Positions 8,583 to 18,549 of a stretch of DNA of 64,000 bases are shown here, piece by piece. Position numbers and translations under genes: made by a program. The DNA is from Dehalococcoidia bacterium (GTDB lineage: Bacteria; Chloroflexota; Dehalococcoidia; Bin125), in assembly GCA_022828105.1 (NCBI GenBank), contig JAJEJC010000005.1, positions 1 through 64,000 on the forward strand. The letters run 5' to 3'. The notes beneath the pieces were generated by a model, which made no database searches, was not told where the DNA came from, and was given only the letters and a program-made list of their open reading frames with translations. How positions within the stretch are numbered: position 1 is the first letter of the stretch; the number at the start of each line of letters is the position of its first letter.

Positions 8583-9449
8583 TCAGGCGGCGCGTTCGGC
8601 GGCGTGTCGGATGGTGCGCTCGGTCAGCACGCCGGCGAGGTGGACTCGCTGTCGGACGCTGCCGCGCATGTCGTCGATTGGGTTGGCAGCCGCGCGCGAG
8701 GCAGATGCCGCAGCGGCGATCGAGTCTTCGCTCAGCGGTTGACCGACCAGCGCGTCGGCGGCTTCGGAGACGAGCAGCGGCGTCGGGGCGACCGCGCCGA
8801 TCGCGACTCGCGCCCACGCGACCGAGCCGTCGCCGTTGAGCCGAATCTGGGTCGCAGCGTTGGTGACCGCGATATCCATCTCGTTGCGCGGGATGAAGCG
8901 CAGGAAGCGAGCGCCGGAGCCCGCTGCCGGCGCGGGGAAGCTGAGACTGACCACGAACTCGCCGCTGCCCAGCACGTTGCGTCCCGGAGCCGTGCAAAAG
9001 TCCTCGACCGCAACCGTGCGCCGACCGTTGGGACCGGCGATCTCGACCTGGGCCTCAAGCACGATCAGCGACGGGATTCCGTCTGCCGCCGGCGAGGAGT
9101 TGCAGAGGTTGCCGCCCAATGACGCGCGGCCCTGGATCGCCGTACCGCCGATCAGTGAGGTCGAGTCGACCAGGATCGGGAAGCGCTCGGCGATCGTCGC
9201 GTCGCCATAGATCTGGTAGCAGGGGGTCGCGGCGCCGATGGTCAGGCTGCCGTCTGCGCCGTGCCGGATATCGACCACTTCGGGGATGTGCTTGATATCG
9301 ACGAACAGATCGATGTCTCGGGTGCGCTCGCGAGCCTGCACGATCACATCGGTCCCGCCGGCCAGCGGGCGGGCGCCGTCGCCGCCCTCCTGGAGCAGCC
9401 GAACTGCCTCTGCCACGCTCTCGGCGCGGGCGTATTTGACCGCTTGCAC
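8583..9449 (-). CDS. FAD-binding middle subunit of the molybdenum hydroxylase
   Basis: A 288-residue CoxM-type flavoprotein. The FAD-binding motif ARPLAGGTDVIV is near residues 27-38 and a second motif, TSLIGGTAIQGRASLGGNLCN, follows in the middle. The frame is open to an ATG at 9527, but the GTG at 9449 is preceded by GAGGAGG at 8 bases and yields the family's usual start (QAVKYARAESVAEAV), so GTG was chosen. It is the first gene of the operon FAD subunit, Fe-S subunit, Mo subunit and, probably, the MoaD-like gene. The subunit receives electrons from the Fe-S protein and delivers them to an external acceptor. Confidence 0.9.
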   Translation of the reverse strand: MQAVKYARAESVAEAVRLLQEGGDGARPLAGGTDVIVQARERTRDIDLFVDIKHIPEVVDIRHGADGSLTIGAATPCYQIYGDATIAERFPILVDSTSLIGGTAIQGRASLGGNLCNSSPAADGIPSLIVLEAQVEIAGPNGRRTVAVEDFCTAPGRNVLGSGEFVVSLSFPAPAAGSGARFLRFIPRNEMDIAVTNAATQIRLNGDGSVAWARVAIGAVAPTPLLVSEAADALVGQPLSEDSIAAAASASRAAANPIDDMRGSVRQRVHLAGVLTERTIRHAAERAA

Positions 9450-9590
9450 GTATTCCGCCTCCTCGTGTTCAGCGCCGCAGCGGCGCTCAAGCATGGATGC
9501 ACGCATTACCGCCACACACGCGCCCAACTACAGCCAGGACGCCGCATGACCGCAGAAAGTGTAGCGTACGCGCGCGCCGAACCTATCGAA

Positions 9591-10943
9591 CTAGAATCGC
9601 GCCTTGGCCGTACGCAGCACGGCGAATCCCAGCACCGCCGCCACAATCGATGCGGCGAAAATGCCAATCTTCGCGCCTTCGAGCAATCCCTCCGGGTCGT
9701 TGGCAAAGCTGAGATTGGCGATGAAGATGGCCACGGTGAAGCCGATTCCTGCCAGCAGCGCCGCGCCGCCAATGTGGGTCCAGTTGAGCTGTTGCGGCTT
9801 GAACGCGATGCCGAGTCGAATCGCCAGGGCCGAGGCGCCAAGAATGCCCACGAACTTGCCCAGCAGCAGCCCGGCGAAGATGCCCCAGGCGATGTTTGAG
9901 CTGAGCGCCGCGTCGATGCTGTCGCCGGTGATGTGAATGCCCGCGTTGGCGAGGGCAAAGATCGGCACGACGAAGAACGCCGAGATCGGCGCCATCGTCT
10001 CTTCGAGATGCTCGAGCGGACTGAGGCCCTCCTTGGCCACGTGCTCGATGTTGCGCAGCGCCTCGTGCGAGTCGTGCTCGCGGACGGCCGGATCGGGGTC
10101 TTCCTGCACATACCGCAGCCTCTGGAGCAGATAGTCGAATCGACGCGCGATTCCCTTGTCGTCGTAGAGCGCGTCGGCAGGCACAATCAGTCCAAGGATG
10201 ACGCCCGCGAGCGTCGCGTGTACGCCCGCCTCCCAGAGCGTCAGCCAGAGGAACACTCCTCCGACCGCGTGGATGGCCATGTTGCGAAAGCCCGCCTGTT
10301 TGAGCGCCAGGAGGAAGCCGACCGCGCCGATCATCCCGGCAATCCACTCCACCTGGATCGACTCGGAGTAGAAGATGGCGATGATCAGGATCCCGCCGAC
10401 GTCATCGGCAACAGCCAGGGTGAGCAGGAACACCTTGAGCTGCACCGGCACGCCCCTGCCGACCAGGGCCAGCACGCCCAGGGCGAACGCGATGTCCGTC
10501 GCGACCGGAATGCCCCAGCCGGAGCTGCCGTCGCCGCCCGCATTGAGTGCCGCGTAGACCGCCGCGGGAACGATCATGCCGCCCAGTGCGGCCATGATCG
10601 GCAGCGCCGCCTGGCGTGGATCGCGCAGCTCACCGTGGGTGAACTCACGCTTGATCTCCGCGCCCACGACGAGGAAAAAGACCACCATCAACACGTCATT
10701 GACGACATGCTGCAGCGACTGATCGAACGACCAGATCGACAGGTCCAGCTTGATGTGGGTGTGCCAGAACGAGTCGTAGGAGGCGAAGTCGAGGTTGGCC
10801 CAGGCCAGCGCAACCGCCGCCGCCACGACCAGGACGATGCCGCCGGCCGCCTCGATCTCCATGAAGCGCAGCGTCGTCTGCACGACTAGCCGGCGGAACG
10901 GATCGTCGCCCTCGCGCCAGCGCGGTCGGAACAGATCAGCCAT
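9591..10943 (-). CDS. nhaA: Na+/H+ antiporter NhaA
   Basis: A 450-residue, highly hydrophobic protein with the NhaA hallmarks. ATDIAFALG is near residues 148-156, and the paired aspartates of AVADDVGG at D180/D181 correspond to the ion-binding Asp pair of E. coli NhaA. The early KREFTHGELRDPRQA segment is also typical. It exports Na+ in exchange for protons at the inner membrane. The length is slightly above E. coli NhaA because of short N- and C-terminal additions. It is monocistronic by appearance, between the Mo-hydroxylase operon and metH on the same strand. Confidence 0.95.
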   Translation of the reverse strand: MADLFRPRWREGDDPFRRLVVQTTLRFMEIEAAGGIVLVVAAAVALAWANLDFASYDSFWHTHIKLDLSIWSFDQSLQHVVNDVLMVVFFLVVGAEIKREFTHGELRDPRQAALPIMAALGGMIVPAAVYAALNAGGDGSSGWGIPVATDIAFALGVLALVGRGVPVQLKVFLLTLAVADDVGGILIIAIFYSESIQVEWIAGMIGAVGFLLALKQAGFRNMAIHAVGGVFLWLTLWEAGVHATLAGVILGLIVPADALYDDKGIARRFDYLLQRLRYVQEDPDPAVREHDSHEALRNIEHVAKEGLSPLEHLEETMAPISAFFVVPIFALANAGIHITGDSIDAALSSNIAWGIFAGLLLGKFVGILGASALAIRLGIAFKPQQLNWTHIGGAALLAGIGFTVAIFIANLSFANDPEGLLEGAKIGIFAASIVAAVLGFAVLRTAKARF

Positions 10944-11049
10944 GCGGAGCCTCCGCCTTCACGCTGAGTCTCCCTGTACGGACTCTGCGTTGCAGTTCAA
11001 CAACCGTGAGCATCCTACCGCGCCGCCCGTGAAGATTGAACGCGGAGGG

Positions 11050-14000
11050 TCAGATGTTGAAATAGCGAGCTTCCGGATGATGCACGACCAACGCCGAGGT
11101 CGACTGTTCCGGGTGCATTTGGAACTCCTCGCTCAACGTCACTCCGATTCGTTCCGGATCGAGCAGCTTCCAGAGCAGCGCCTGATCTTCAAGGTTCGGA
11201 CAGGCCGGATAGCCGAATGAGTAGCGCGCGCCCTGGTAGCTCGTCTTGATCAGCTCCTCGGGCGTCGACCCGTCAGCCCCGTCGATTCGCAACTCCTGGC
11301 GGATGCGCCGATGCCAGTACTCCGCCAACGCCTCGGCGATCTCGACGCCGAAGCCATGCCAGTAGAGGTACTCCTGGTAGCGATCGGCGCGGTACAACGC
11401 CTGCGCGTACTCGCCGACGCGCGGCCCCATCGTCACCACGTGGAATCCGATCAGGTCCGGCTCGCCCGAATCGACCGAGCGGAAGTAGTCAGCCAGGCAG
11501 CGTCCCTGCTTGCCCTGCTGGCGCGGGAAGCTGAACCGAACCGCTTCCCTGCCCGTTCGCTCGGCGTCGTAGACGATCAGGTCATCGCCATCCGACTGCG
11601 CCGGAAAGTAGCCGTAGACCACGGCCGGTTCCAACACGCCTTCGCGCAGCGCCTGCTGCTGGATGTCCAACAGCGCTTGCTCAGCCTGCGCGGCGGTCTC
11701 CTCGTCGCGTCCCTTGTATCCCCACTGGCCGCGCAACAGGGCGGTGCGGTTGATGTACGGGAATATGTCGGTCAACGGCAGACCGCGGATCACCCGAGTG
11801 CCCAGGAACGGTGCGGACGGAATCGTGGCCGCGGGCGCCAGCGTCGATCGAACCGCGGTCGCCGTCGCCGTCACGGATGCGGCGTGGGACGCTGCCGGCG
11901 CGGGCATCGGTTCGACCGGTTCGCGCTCGAGCGCGACGCCGTCGCTGAGCGCGTTCATGATCCGCAAGCCCTCGAAGGCGTCCTGGCCGTAGAACACGTC
12001 GCCCTGGAACGTCTTGCGCAGGTCCCATTCGACGTACTTGCGAGTCAACGCCGCCCCGCCGAGCAGCACCGGCCAGCGATCGGCGAGTTCGCGGCGATTC
12101 AATTCCTCCAGGTCGTCCTTCATCACCAGCGTTGACTTGACGAGCAGGCCGGACAATCCGATCGCGTCGGCGTTGTGTTCCAGCGCCGCCTCGATCACGT
12201 TTGAGATCGGCTGCTTGATGCCGAGGTTGATCGTGGTGAAACCGTTGTTGGAGAGGATGATCTCGACCAGGTTCTTGCCGATGTCGTGGACGTCGCCACG
12301 CACGGTCGCGAGAACGATCGAGCCCTTGCTCGTCGATTCCAGCCGGTCCATGTGCGGCTCCAGGTGCGCCACGGCCCGCTTCATTGTCTCCGCCGACTGC
12401 AGCACGAACGGCAACTGCATGTCGCCGGCCCCGAACAGGTCGCCTACCTCCTGCATGGCCGGCAGGAGCAGTTCGTTGATGATCGGAATCGCCTCGCGTC
12501 TGACCAGCGCTTCGTCGAGGTCGGCTTCCAATCCCTCACGCTGACCGTCGACGATGCGGCGGTGCAGGCGCTCGTCAAGCGGCAGGTCGTCCAGGCGGTC
12601 GCGCTGCTGCGTCGACGCCTGTGCGTCTTCGAACAAAGCCATGAACGCCGGCAACGGATCGATGGGGCCATCCGGTCCATCGATCCACTCGTTGAGGATC
12701 AAGCGCCGGGCCGCGTCGAGCTGCGCCTCGGGAATCCGATTGATCGGCAGAATCTGAGCCGCATGAACGATGGCTGCCTTGAGCCCGCGCTCCACGGCAT
12801 CGTGCAGGAAGACCGAATTGAGCACCTGGCGCGCCGCTGAGTTGAGTCCAAACGAGATATTGGAGACGCCAAGAATGGTCTGCGCGCGAGGAAACTCCTG
12901 CGAGATCGCCTCGACCGCCTGCAGCGTCTCCAGACCGTCACGGCGCAAGTCTTCCTGTCCGGTGCTGACTGGCAGCGTGAGCGCATCGAAGAACAGATCC
13001 TCGGGCGCGAGGCCATAGTCCTCGGTCGCGATGCGATAGAGCCGTCGGGCAATCTCCAGCTTTCGCGCGCAGGTGCGGGCCTGGCCTTCTTCGTCGATTA
13101 CGAGTGCGACGACTCCGGCGCCGAAACGAACCGCCGCCGAGAGTGTCTGATCGAGCCGTGCGCCGCCGTCTTCGAGGTTGAACGAGTTGACGATCGCCTT
13201 CCCGCCCAACTGCTTCAGTCCGGCTTCAAGCACCGCCGGCTCGGTGGAATCCAACATCAGCGGCAGTGTCGAGAGCCCTCGGGCGCGGCGGACGAGCTCC
13301 GCCATGTCGGGTACGCCGTCGCGCCCGACGAAGTCGACGCAGACATCGGTGATATGCGCACCCTCGGACGCCTGGTCGCGGATGACGTTAGCCATCTGCT
13401 CCCATTCTTCATTCTGCAGGAGCCGCTTGAATCGCCGCGAGCCGTTGGCGTTGGCCCGCTCGCCGACGATCAGGAAGGAAGCGTCCTGTCGGTACGGAGT
13501 CGAGACGAACAGCGAAGCGGCCGACGGTTCAGCCTGCGGCGACCGCTCAACCGCCTGCATGCCGGCCGTCGCCTCGCTCATTGCGCGCACGTGCTCGGGC
13601 GTCGTGCCGCAGCAACCACCGACGATGCCGACGCCGTACTCGCTGACAAACGTCTGGTGCGCATCCGCGAGCTCCGCAGGGGTCAGGTCATAGACCATCC
13701 GGCCGTCCTCGGTGCGGGGGAGTCCGGCGTTGGGCGAGCACAGCAGCGTGGAATCGGCGTTGGCAGCGAGATAGCGCAACGGTTCGTGCATCAAGTTGGG
13801 TCCGGTCGCGCAGTTGAGTCCGATTCCGTCCAGTCCCAGCGGCGCCAGCGCGGTCAGGGCGGCGCTGATCTCACTGCCAACCAGCATCTGGCCGGTCGTC
13901 TCAATCGTCACGGTCGCGAACAGGGGTGTATCGATTTTGTACTCGGCCAATGCGTCCTTGCAGGCGAGGATCGCCGCCTTGCCCTGCAGCAGGTCGTAGA

Positions 14001-14493
14001 CCGTTTCGACCAACAGCGCGTCGACTCCACCTTCAAGCAGTCCTCGAGCTTGTTCCAGGTAGGCCGCGTGCAACTCATCGAATCCCACGTGGCCCAGCGA
14101 AGGCAACTTGGTGCCCGGACCAAGCGAACCGAGCACGAATCGCGGTCGCTGAGCGGTTGCAAACCGATCGGCGACCCCGCCCGCGATCAGCGCCGACTGA
14201 CGGTTGATGTCCCGCGTCCGCTCCGACAGGTCATACTCGCTCAGTGTGATCGAGGACGCGCCGAACGTGTTGGTCAGCACGGCGTCGGCGCCGGCCTCGA
14301 AGTACGACTCGTGCAACGCCGCCACGGCGTCGGGGCGCGACACGTTGAGGATCTCGTTGCAGCCTTCGAGGCCGTCGAAATCGGAGAGCGACAGATCGAG
14401 CAACTGCAGGCCGGTGCCCGTCGCCCCGTCGAGCACGACAACGCGCTCGGCTACGGCGGCTCGCAGATCGGGGCGCGGATCGGAGCGTTGCAT
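11050..14493 (-). CDS. metH: Cobalamin-dependent methionine synthase
   Basis: A 1147-residue, full-length MetH with all four modules in order. First is a homocysteine-binding barrel (residues 1-310) with zinc ligands in LNCATG and GGCCGTTPEH near 291. Next come a pterin/methyl-THF barrel (about 335-600, GERANANGSRRFKRLL) and a cobalamin domain with DVHDIGKNLVEIIL near 732, whose His is the lower cobalt ligand. Last is a reactivation domain (about 920-1147) ending in SEEFQMHPEQSTSALVV. It transfers methyl groups from 5-methyl-THF to homocysteine. No cobalamin riboswitch fits in the 53-bp gap upstream. The enzyme implies a B12 supply. Confidence 0.96.
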   Translation of the reverse strand: MQRSDPRPDLRAAVAERVVVLDGATGTGLQLLDLSLSDFDGLEGCNEILNVSRPDAVAALHESYFEAGADAVLTNTFGASSITLSEYDLSERTRDINRQSALIAGGVADRFATAQRPRFVLGSLGPGTKLPSLGHVGFDELHAAYLEQARGLLEGGVDALLVETVYDLLQGKAAILACKDALAEYKIDTPLFATVTIETTGQMLVGSEISAALTALAPLGLDGIGLNCATGPNLMHEPLRYLAANADSTLLCSPNAGLPRTEDGRMVYDLTPAELADAHQTFVSEYGVGIVGGCCGTTPEHVRAMSEATAGMQAVERSPQAEPSAASLFVSTPYRQDASFLIVGERANANGSRRFKRLLQNEEWEQMANVIRDQASEGAHITDVCVDFVGRDGVPDMAELVRRARGLSTLPLMLDSTEPAVLEAGLKQLGGKAIVNSFNLEDGGARLDQTLSAAVRFGAGVVALVIDEEGQARTCARKLEIARRLYRIATEDYGLAPEDLFFDALTLPVSTGQEDLRRDGLETLQAVEAISQEFPRAQTILGVSNISFGLNSAARQVLNSVFLHDAVERGLKAAIVHAAQILPINRIPEAQLDAARRLILNEWIDGPDGPIDPLPAFMALFEDAQASTQQRDRLDDLPLDERLHRRIVDGQREGLEADLDEALVRREAIPIINELLLPAMQEVGDLFGAGDMQLPFVLQSAETMKRAVAHLEPHMDRLESTSKGSIVLATVRGDVHDIGKNLVEIILSNNGFTTINLGIKQPISNVIEAALEHNADAIGLSGLLVKSTLVMKDDLEELNRRELADRWPVLLGGAALTRKYVEWDLRKTFQGDVFYGQDAFEGLRIMNALSDGVALEREPVEPMPAPAASHAASVTATATAVRSTLAPAATIPSAPFLGTRVIRGLPLTDIFPYINRTALLRGQWGYKGRDEETAAQAEQALLDIQQQALREGVLEPAVVYGYFPAQSDGDDLIVYDAERTGREAVRFSFPRQQGKQGRCLADYFRSVDSGEPDLIGFHVVTMGPRVGEYAQALYRADRYQEYLYWHGFGVEIAEALAEYWHRRIRQELRIDGADGSTPEELIKTSYQGARYSFGYPACPNLEDQALLWKLLDPERIGVTLSEEFQMHPEQSTSALVVHHPEARYFNI

Positions 14494-14546
14494 CCGTTGA
14501 TCGTAACCAGCAAGACGACCCGTTTCAGCAACGGGCTGTGTCGGAC

Positions 14547-15173
14547 TTATCCGCCAAAACGCCTGCGCAGCGCGCCGCCCAGGCCACTCTGAGCGGCATC
14601 CAGCTCCGCCTGCAACCGCTCGACCTCCTTTTGCAGTCGGTCGTTCTCGCGGCTCAGCCGGTTGCGCTCCTGGCGAAACTCTTCGTGCCGTTGATCGAGC
14701 GCGTCCCGCGCATCAGTCGCCTGCGTCTCCGCGGCTACCTGCGCCGCCGACGCCGCCGCGAGCGAGGATGACGCATCCTTGGCCGCCTGCTCGTAGAAGG
14801 TCGACTTCTCGGTCAACTCCGCGTGCGCGGTCCGCAAGCGGTCGCGTTCCTGCTCGGCCTGCTCGGACCGTTGCGTCAGTCCAGCCAGTTGCGAGCTGGC
14901 CGACTCGGCCGACGCCGCCGCCTCTTCTGCCCTGGAACGCAATCCGTCGAGTTCGGCCCTGGTCTCGCGTAACTTGTTGCGCAGAGGTTCAATCTCCTCG
15001 CCCGACGTGGACAGCTTTGCCGCCAGACGATCCAGGTGCGCCCGCAGATCGCGCGCCTGCTTTTCGGCCTGCTTGGCGCGCTCTTCGAGCGCGTCGGCGC
15101 GGGCGACCGCCGTCTTACGGCTCGCCTCCGCACGCTCAGCCCGAGCCCGTTCGACTCGCAGTTGATCGGCCAT
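14547..15173 (-). CDS. Coiled-coil protein of unknown function
   Basis: A 208-residue protein that is almost entirely heptad-patterned, Glu/Arg/Ala-rich coiled coil from about residue 3 to 195. Repeated segments include KQARDLRAHLDRLAAKL and RNRLSRENDRLQKEVERLQ. It ends in a short basic, glycine-rich tail (GGALRRRFGG). There is no signal peptide and no recognised catalytic domain. It is on the same strand as isocitrate dehydrogenase (8 bp downstream of its stop) and metH (53 bp further on), so it could be co-transcribed with either. Coiled coils of this kind occur in scaffold, chromosome-segregation or polar proteins, but no specific role can be given. Confidence 0.65.
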   Translation of the reverse strand: MADQLRVERARAERAEASRKTAVARADALEERAKQAEKQARDLRAHLDRLAAKLSTSGEEIEPLRNKLRETRAELDGLRSRAEEAAASAESASSQLAGLTQRSEQAEQERDRLRTAHAELTEKSTFYEQAAKDASSSLAAASAAQVAAETQATDARDALDQRHEEFRQERNRLSRENDRLQKEVERLQAELDAAQSGLGGALRRRFGG

Positions 15174-15181
15174 GGGTCGAC

Positions 15182-16396
15182 CTAGGCGCCGGCGCGGACG
15201 GCCTCGATCGCCGCCGTCCAGCGGTCGTCCAGGCTGGAGTCGTTGACCGTCGACAGCACGTAGTCGCCGAATTCAGCGGTCGTGGCGCCGGTGTCGCGGC
15301 CGGTCATCACGAGTTCCTTCTCGTACTGACCGCACAGGTCCATCGCCTTGTCGAGCTTGCCGCCCAGGTCGGGGAATCCGATGTGCGAGAGCAGCATGCC
15401 GCCGGCCCGCAGCATTGACGACGGGTCGGCGTAGATGTCACGTCCCTCGCGGACCATACGCGGAGCCGAGCCGTGAATCGCCTCGAACATCGCGGTCTTG
15501 GTTCCGATGTTGCCGGCGCCAGCAGTGCCCACGCCACCCTGGAACTCCGCCGCCTCGTCGGTCAGTATGTCGCCGTAGAGGTTGGGCAGCGCGAAGACCT
15601 GGAAGTTGGTCCGCCGCTTGGGATCGACCAGCTTCGCAGTCATGATGTCGATGTACCAGCCCTCCCACTCGATCCCCTTGAAATCCTCAGCCACCTTGCG
15701 CGCCGCATCGAGGAACGCCCCGTCGGTCGTCTTGACCACGTTTGCCTTGGTCACGATGGTGACCGAGTTCTTGCCGTTGTTCTTTGCGTAGTCGAATGCA
15801 GCGCGGATAATCCGCTCCGAGCCGGGATTGGAGAGAATCTTGAAGTCGATGTTCAGGTCGCCGATTGAGAAGCCCTCGGATCCCACGGCATAGAGGTCCT
15901 CCGTGTTCTCGCGGAAGAACGTCCAGTCGATTCCCTCGGCCGGCACGCGAACCGGGCGCACGTTGGCGTAGAGATCGAGCACCTTGCGCATCGCCACGTT
16001 CGCCGACTCGATATTCGGCCAGCCGTCGCCCTGTTCCGGCGTCGTCGTCGGACCCTTGAGCGTGACGTCGCACTCGTGGATCTCCTTGAGCACGCCTTCG
16101 GGAATCGCGGCCAACTCTTCGGCACGGCGCTCGATCGTCAGGCCATCAATCGTGCGAAAACTGACCCGACCGGAGGAGACCTGGTCTTCGAGCAGCGCTT
16201 CAAGCACGCGCTGCGATTCGTGCGCGATCGACGGACCGATGCCGTCGCCGCCAAGCACACCGATCTCGATGTGATCAAGCGCCGTGAAGTCGGTCGGCTC
16301 GCCCTCGGATTTGATTTTGTCTACGCGGGCTTGCTGTGCTTCAAGCAGTTCGCCAAAGCGCTGCTTGGCCTGCTCGACGGAGTCAATCGTGGGCAT
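15182..16396 (-). CDS. NAD(P)-dependent isocitrate dehydrogenase family protein
   Basis: A 404-residue beta-decarboxylating dehydrogenase. GVLGGDGIGPSI is near residue 46. The substrate loop ESANVAMRKVLDLYANVRPV carries the S-x-N-x3-R pattern of isocitrate rather than isopropylmalate enzymes. The metal and cofactor region runs LPNLYGDILTDEAAEFQGG to EAIHGSAPRMV. It oxidises isocitrate to 2-oxoglutarate in the TCA cycle. Together with the aceA/aceB genes elsewhere in the window it forms the isocitrate branch point. AGGAGAAGGAA lies directly before the ATG. About 40 extra N-terminal residues precede the Rossmann core. Coenzyme choice and homoisocitrate activity cannot be excluded by eye. Confidence 0.85.
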   Translation of the reverse strand: MPTIDSVEQAKQRFGELLEAQQARVDKIKSEGEPTDFTALDHIEIGVLGGDGIGPSIAHESQRVLEALLEDQVSSGRVSFRTIDGLTIERRAEELAAIPEGVLKEIHECDVTLKGPTTTPEQGDGWPNIESANVAMRKVLDLYANVRPVRVPAEGIDWTFFRENTEDLYAVGSEGFSIGDLNIDFKILSNPGSERIIRAAFDYAKNNGKNSVTIVTKANVVKTTDGAFLDAARKVAEDFKGIEWEGWYIDIMTAKLVDPKRRTNFQVFALPNLYGDILTDEAAEFQGGVGTAGAGNIGTKTAMFEAIHGSAPRMVREGRDIYADPSSMLRAGGMLLSHIGFPDLGGKLDKAMDLCGQYEKELVMTGRDTGATTAEFGDYVLSTVNDSSLDDRWTAAIEAVRAGA

Positions 16397-16489
16397 ATTC
16401 CTTCTCCTCGTCGAACCATCCGCGATAGAGTACCGTCGGCAGTGTACCCGCTCGACTGATCGGGACTTGACAGCGCACGCGGCGCGGCT

Positions 16490-18469
16490 TCAGGCCGTTA
16501 GTCCGAGCTCGCGCAAGAACGCGTCGGCGTTCGGCTCCCGGCCCAAGAATCGGTGGATCAATCGGTCCGCATCCGCGGTGCCGCCCGGCTCAAGAATGTG
16601 CCGACGGTAGTCGGCGCCCACTGCGGCAACGGACGCGCCCGGGGCCTCGAATCTCGTGAACATATCGTCGCCGAACACGCGCGACCAGAGATATCCGTAG
16701 TAGCCAGCGTCGTAGCCGAAGAGGTGTCCGAAGCCGGCCTGAAAGTGCGTGTCCTCGGGGAATGGGAATCCGGTGATCGGGTGCAGCTCGCGGGCGATCT
16801 CATCCGTGCTGCGACCGGACTCGGAGTGATAGGCCAGGTCGAGCCGCGAGAAGTAGACCTGGCGCAGCGTCGCAATCGCCGAAGACGTGTGCTTCGCTTC
16901 GATCATGCGGTTGATCAACGAAGTCGGCAGCGGATCGCCGGTCTCGTAGTGGCGGCTGAAGCTGCGCAGCATGTCCGGCTGCCAGCACCAGTGCTCCAGC
17001 ATCTGCGACGGCGCTTCCACGAAGTCGCGCTCGACGCGGGTGCCGCTGAATCGCGTGAATTGTGAAGTAGTCAGCGTCTGATGCAGGATGTGGCCGAACT
17101 CATGGAATAGCGTCACGACCTCGCTGTGGCGCAACAGTGAAGGCGACGACTCAGTCGGCTTGGTGAAGTTGGCGACGATCGCGGAGATCGGCCGCTGATA
17201 GCTGTCGACGTCCAGGCGGCGTCCGCCGCGCAGGGTGAACGCGGCCGCGTGCCCGAACTTGCCGGGCCGTGGATACAGGTCCATGTAGAAGCGCGCCAAC
17301 GCCTCGCCGCTCGACGGATCCACGATGTCGAACGGCTGCGCATCGGCGTGCCAGGCGGAGCCGACCGCATCGGGCCGGCGTTCGAATTCGACACCGACCA
17401 GCTCCTCGTAGACGCGGAACATCCCATCGAGCACGGCATCGAGCGGGAAGTACGCCGCGACCTCAAACGGATCGACCTGGTACTGCTCGCGAATGACCTG
17501 GTTGGTGTAGTAGCGCCAATCCGCGATGTCGACGGGGCCGTGTGCTCCGGTCCGCCGCGCCTGCTCATCGCTGAGTCGCGCCATGTCCGTCTGCAACTTC
17601 GGTTGCAGCTGCGCCTCGAGGTCGACCAGGAAGTCCAGCACGGCGTCGGCCTGCTTCGCCATCTTGATCTCAAGCGCGTACTCCGCCCAGGACTCGAAGC
17701 CGAGGATGCTCGCCATCGACGCCCGGACCCCAAGCGCCTCTTCCAGTAACTCGACGTTGGAGTCGGCAGCCTTGTTGTGGTTCTTGTGGAACAACTCTCG
17801 ACGCCGCTCTCCGTCATGGGCGCTGTCGAGATACGGGTGCAGCTCGGGATAGTCGAGCCCAACCCGATACCGCACCGCGCCGTTAGCTTCCACGGTCCGA
17901 AGCCGCTCGATGTAGGAGTCGGGCAGACCATCCAGTTCGCCGCGCAGGACCTCGATGTGGTCCTCATAGTCGTCAAGGTTCTTGCGGAACTGGATGCCCA
18001 GCCCGACCAGCCGCTCTTGCAGGGACTGGAGTTCGTCCCGCGTCCGCTTGTCCAGGTCAAGTCCATTGCGGCGATAGTCCCGCAACGCGAACTCGAGCAG
18101 CCGGCGCGCATCGTCGGGCAATGCCTCCTGCTCCGCCCGCGACGCGTAGGCCTTCAGCGCCCGGTCGATCTCCTCGCGAAAACCGATCCCGGACGCGAAC
18201 ACATTGAGCCGCTCTTCCTCCCGATGCGCCACGCCGCGCAAGCCTTCGTTCGCCGAGACCTGGGAGAGAAAGCCGTAGCGTCCCGACGCCTGGGTGAAGA
18301 CGTCGCTGATCCTGTCGAGCGGCAGCACCGTGTTCTCGAACGTCCGCCGCCCGTCGGGCACCGAGACCAGCTCGTCGATCAGCCCTTCGACCGTGCGGAT
18401 CGACTCGTCGACGCCGCGTTCGATGTCGTCGGCAGTGGTTTCGGCCCAATTGGGTGTCTCGATGGTCAT
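16490..18469 (-). CDS. M3 family zinc metallopeptidase (oligopeptidase)
   Basis: A 659-residue thimet/oligopeptidase-A-type peptidase. The zinc motif HEFGH lies at about H456-H460, with the third ligand in DFVEAPSQ (E485). The N-terminal two-thirds is the usual helical domain and the C-terminus carries the family's FGYDAGYYGYLWSRVF. It degrades short peptides in the cytoplasm. A GTG seven codons upstream (18490) is possible, but the ATG at 18469 follows GGAAG at 9 bases. The gene is divergent from the epoxide hydrolase gene, 80 bp apart. Confidence 0.93.
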   Translation of the reverse strand: MTIETPNWAETTADDIERGVDESIRTVEGLIDELVSVPDGRRTFENTVLPLDRISDVFTQASGRYGFLSQVSANEGLRGVAHREEERLNVFASGIGFREEIDRALKAYASRAEQEALPDDARRLLEFALRDYRRNGLDLDKRTRDELQSLQERLVGLGIQFRKNLDDYEDHIEVLRGELDGLPDSYIERLRTVEANGAVRYRVGLDYPELHPYLDSAHDGERRRELFHKNHNKAADSNVELLEEALGVRASMASILGFESWAEYALEIKMAKQADAVLDFLVDLEAQLQPKLQTDMARLSDEQARRTGAHGPVDIADWRYYTNQVIREQYQVDPFEVAAYFPLDAVLDGMFRVYEELVGVEFERRPDAVGSAWHADAQPFDIVDPSSGEALARFYMDLYPRPGKFGHAAAFTLRGGRRLDVDSYQRPISAIVANFTKPTESSPSLLRHSEVVTLFHEFGHILHQTLTTSQFTRFSGTRVERDFVEAPSQMLEHWCWQPDMLRSFSRHYETGDPLPTSLINRMIEAKHTSSAIATLRQVYFSRLDLAYHSESGRSTDEIARELHPITGFPFPEDTHFQAGFGHLFGYDAGYYGYLWSRVFGDDMFTRFEAPGASVAAVGADYRRHILEPGGTADADRLIHRFLGREPNADAFLRELGLTA

Positions 18470-18549
18470 GACTGATCGCTTCCGGCTCACTCCGACTCGT
18501 CAAGAATCTAAGGCAAGGTAATCTCTCAGGGAGAAGCGGAGGCAGCGCC

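Noticed and set aside
5689-9449. Aerobic CO dehydrogenase (coxMSL)
   Set aside because: Subunit layout fits, but the large subunit has AYRAPGAPQ instead of the CO-dehydrogenase active-site loop, so a generic Mo hydroxylase is the safer call.
14494-14546. Cobalamin or SAM riboswitch in front of metH
   Set aside because: The gap is only 53 bp and contains no conserved riboswitch core.
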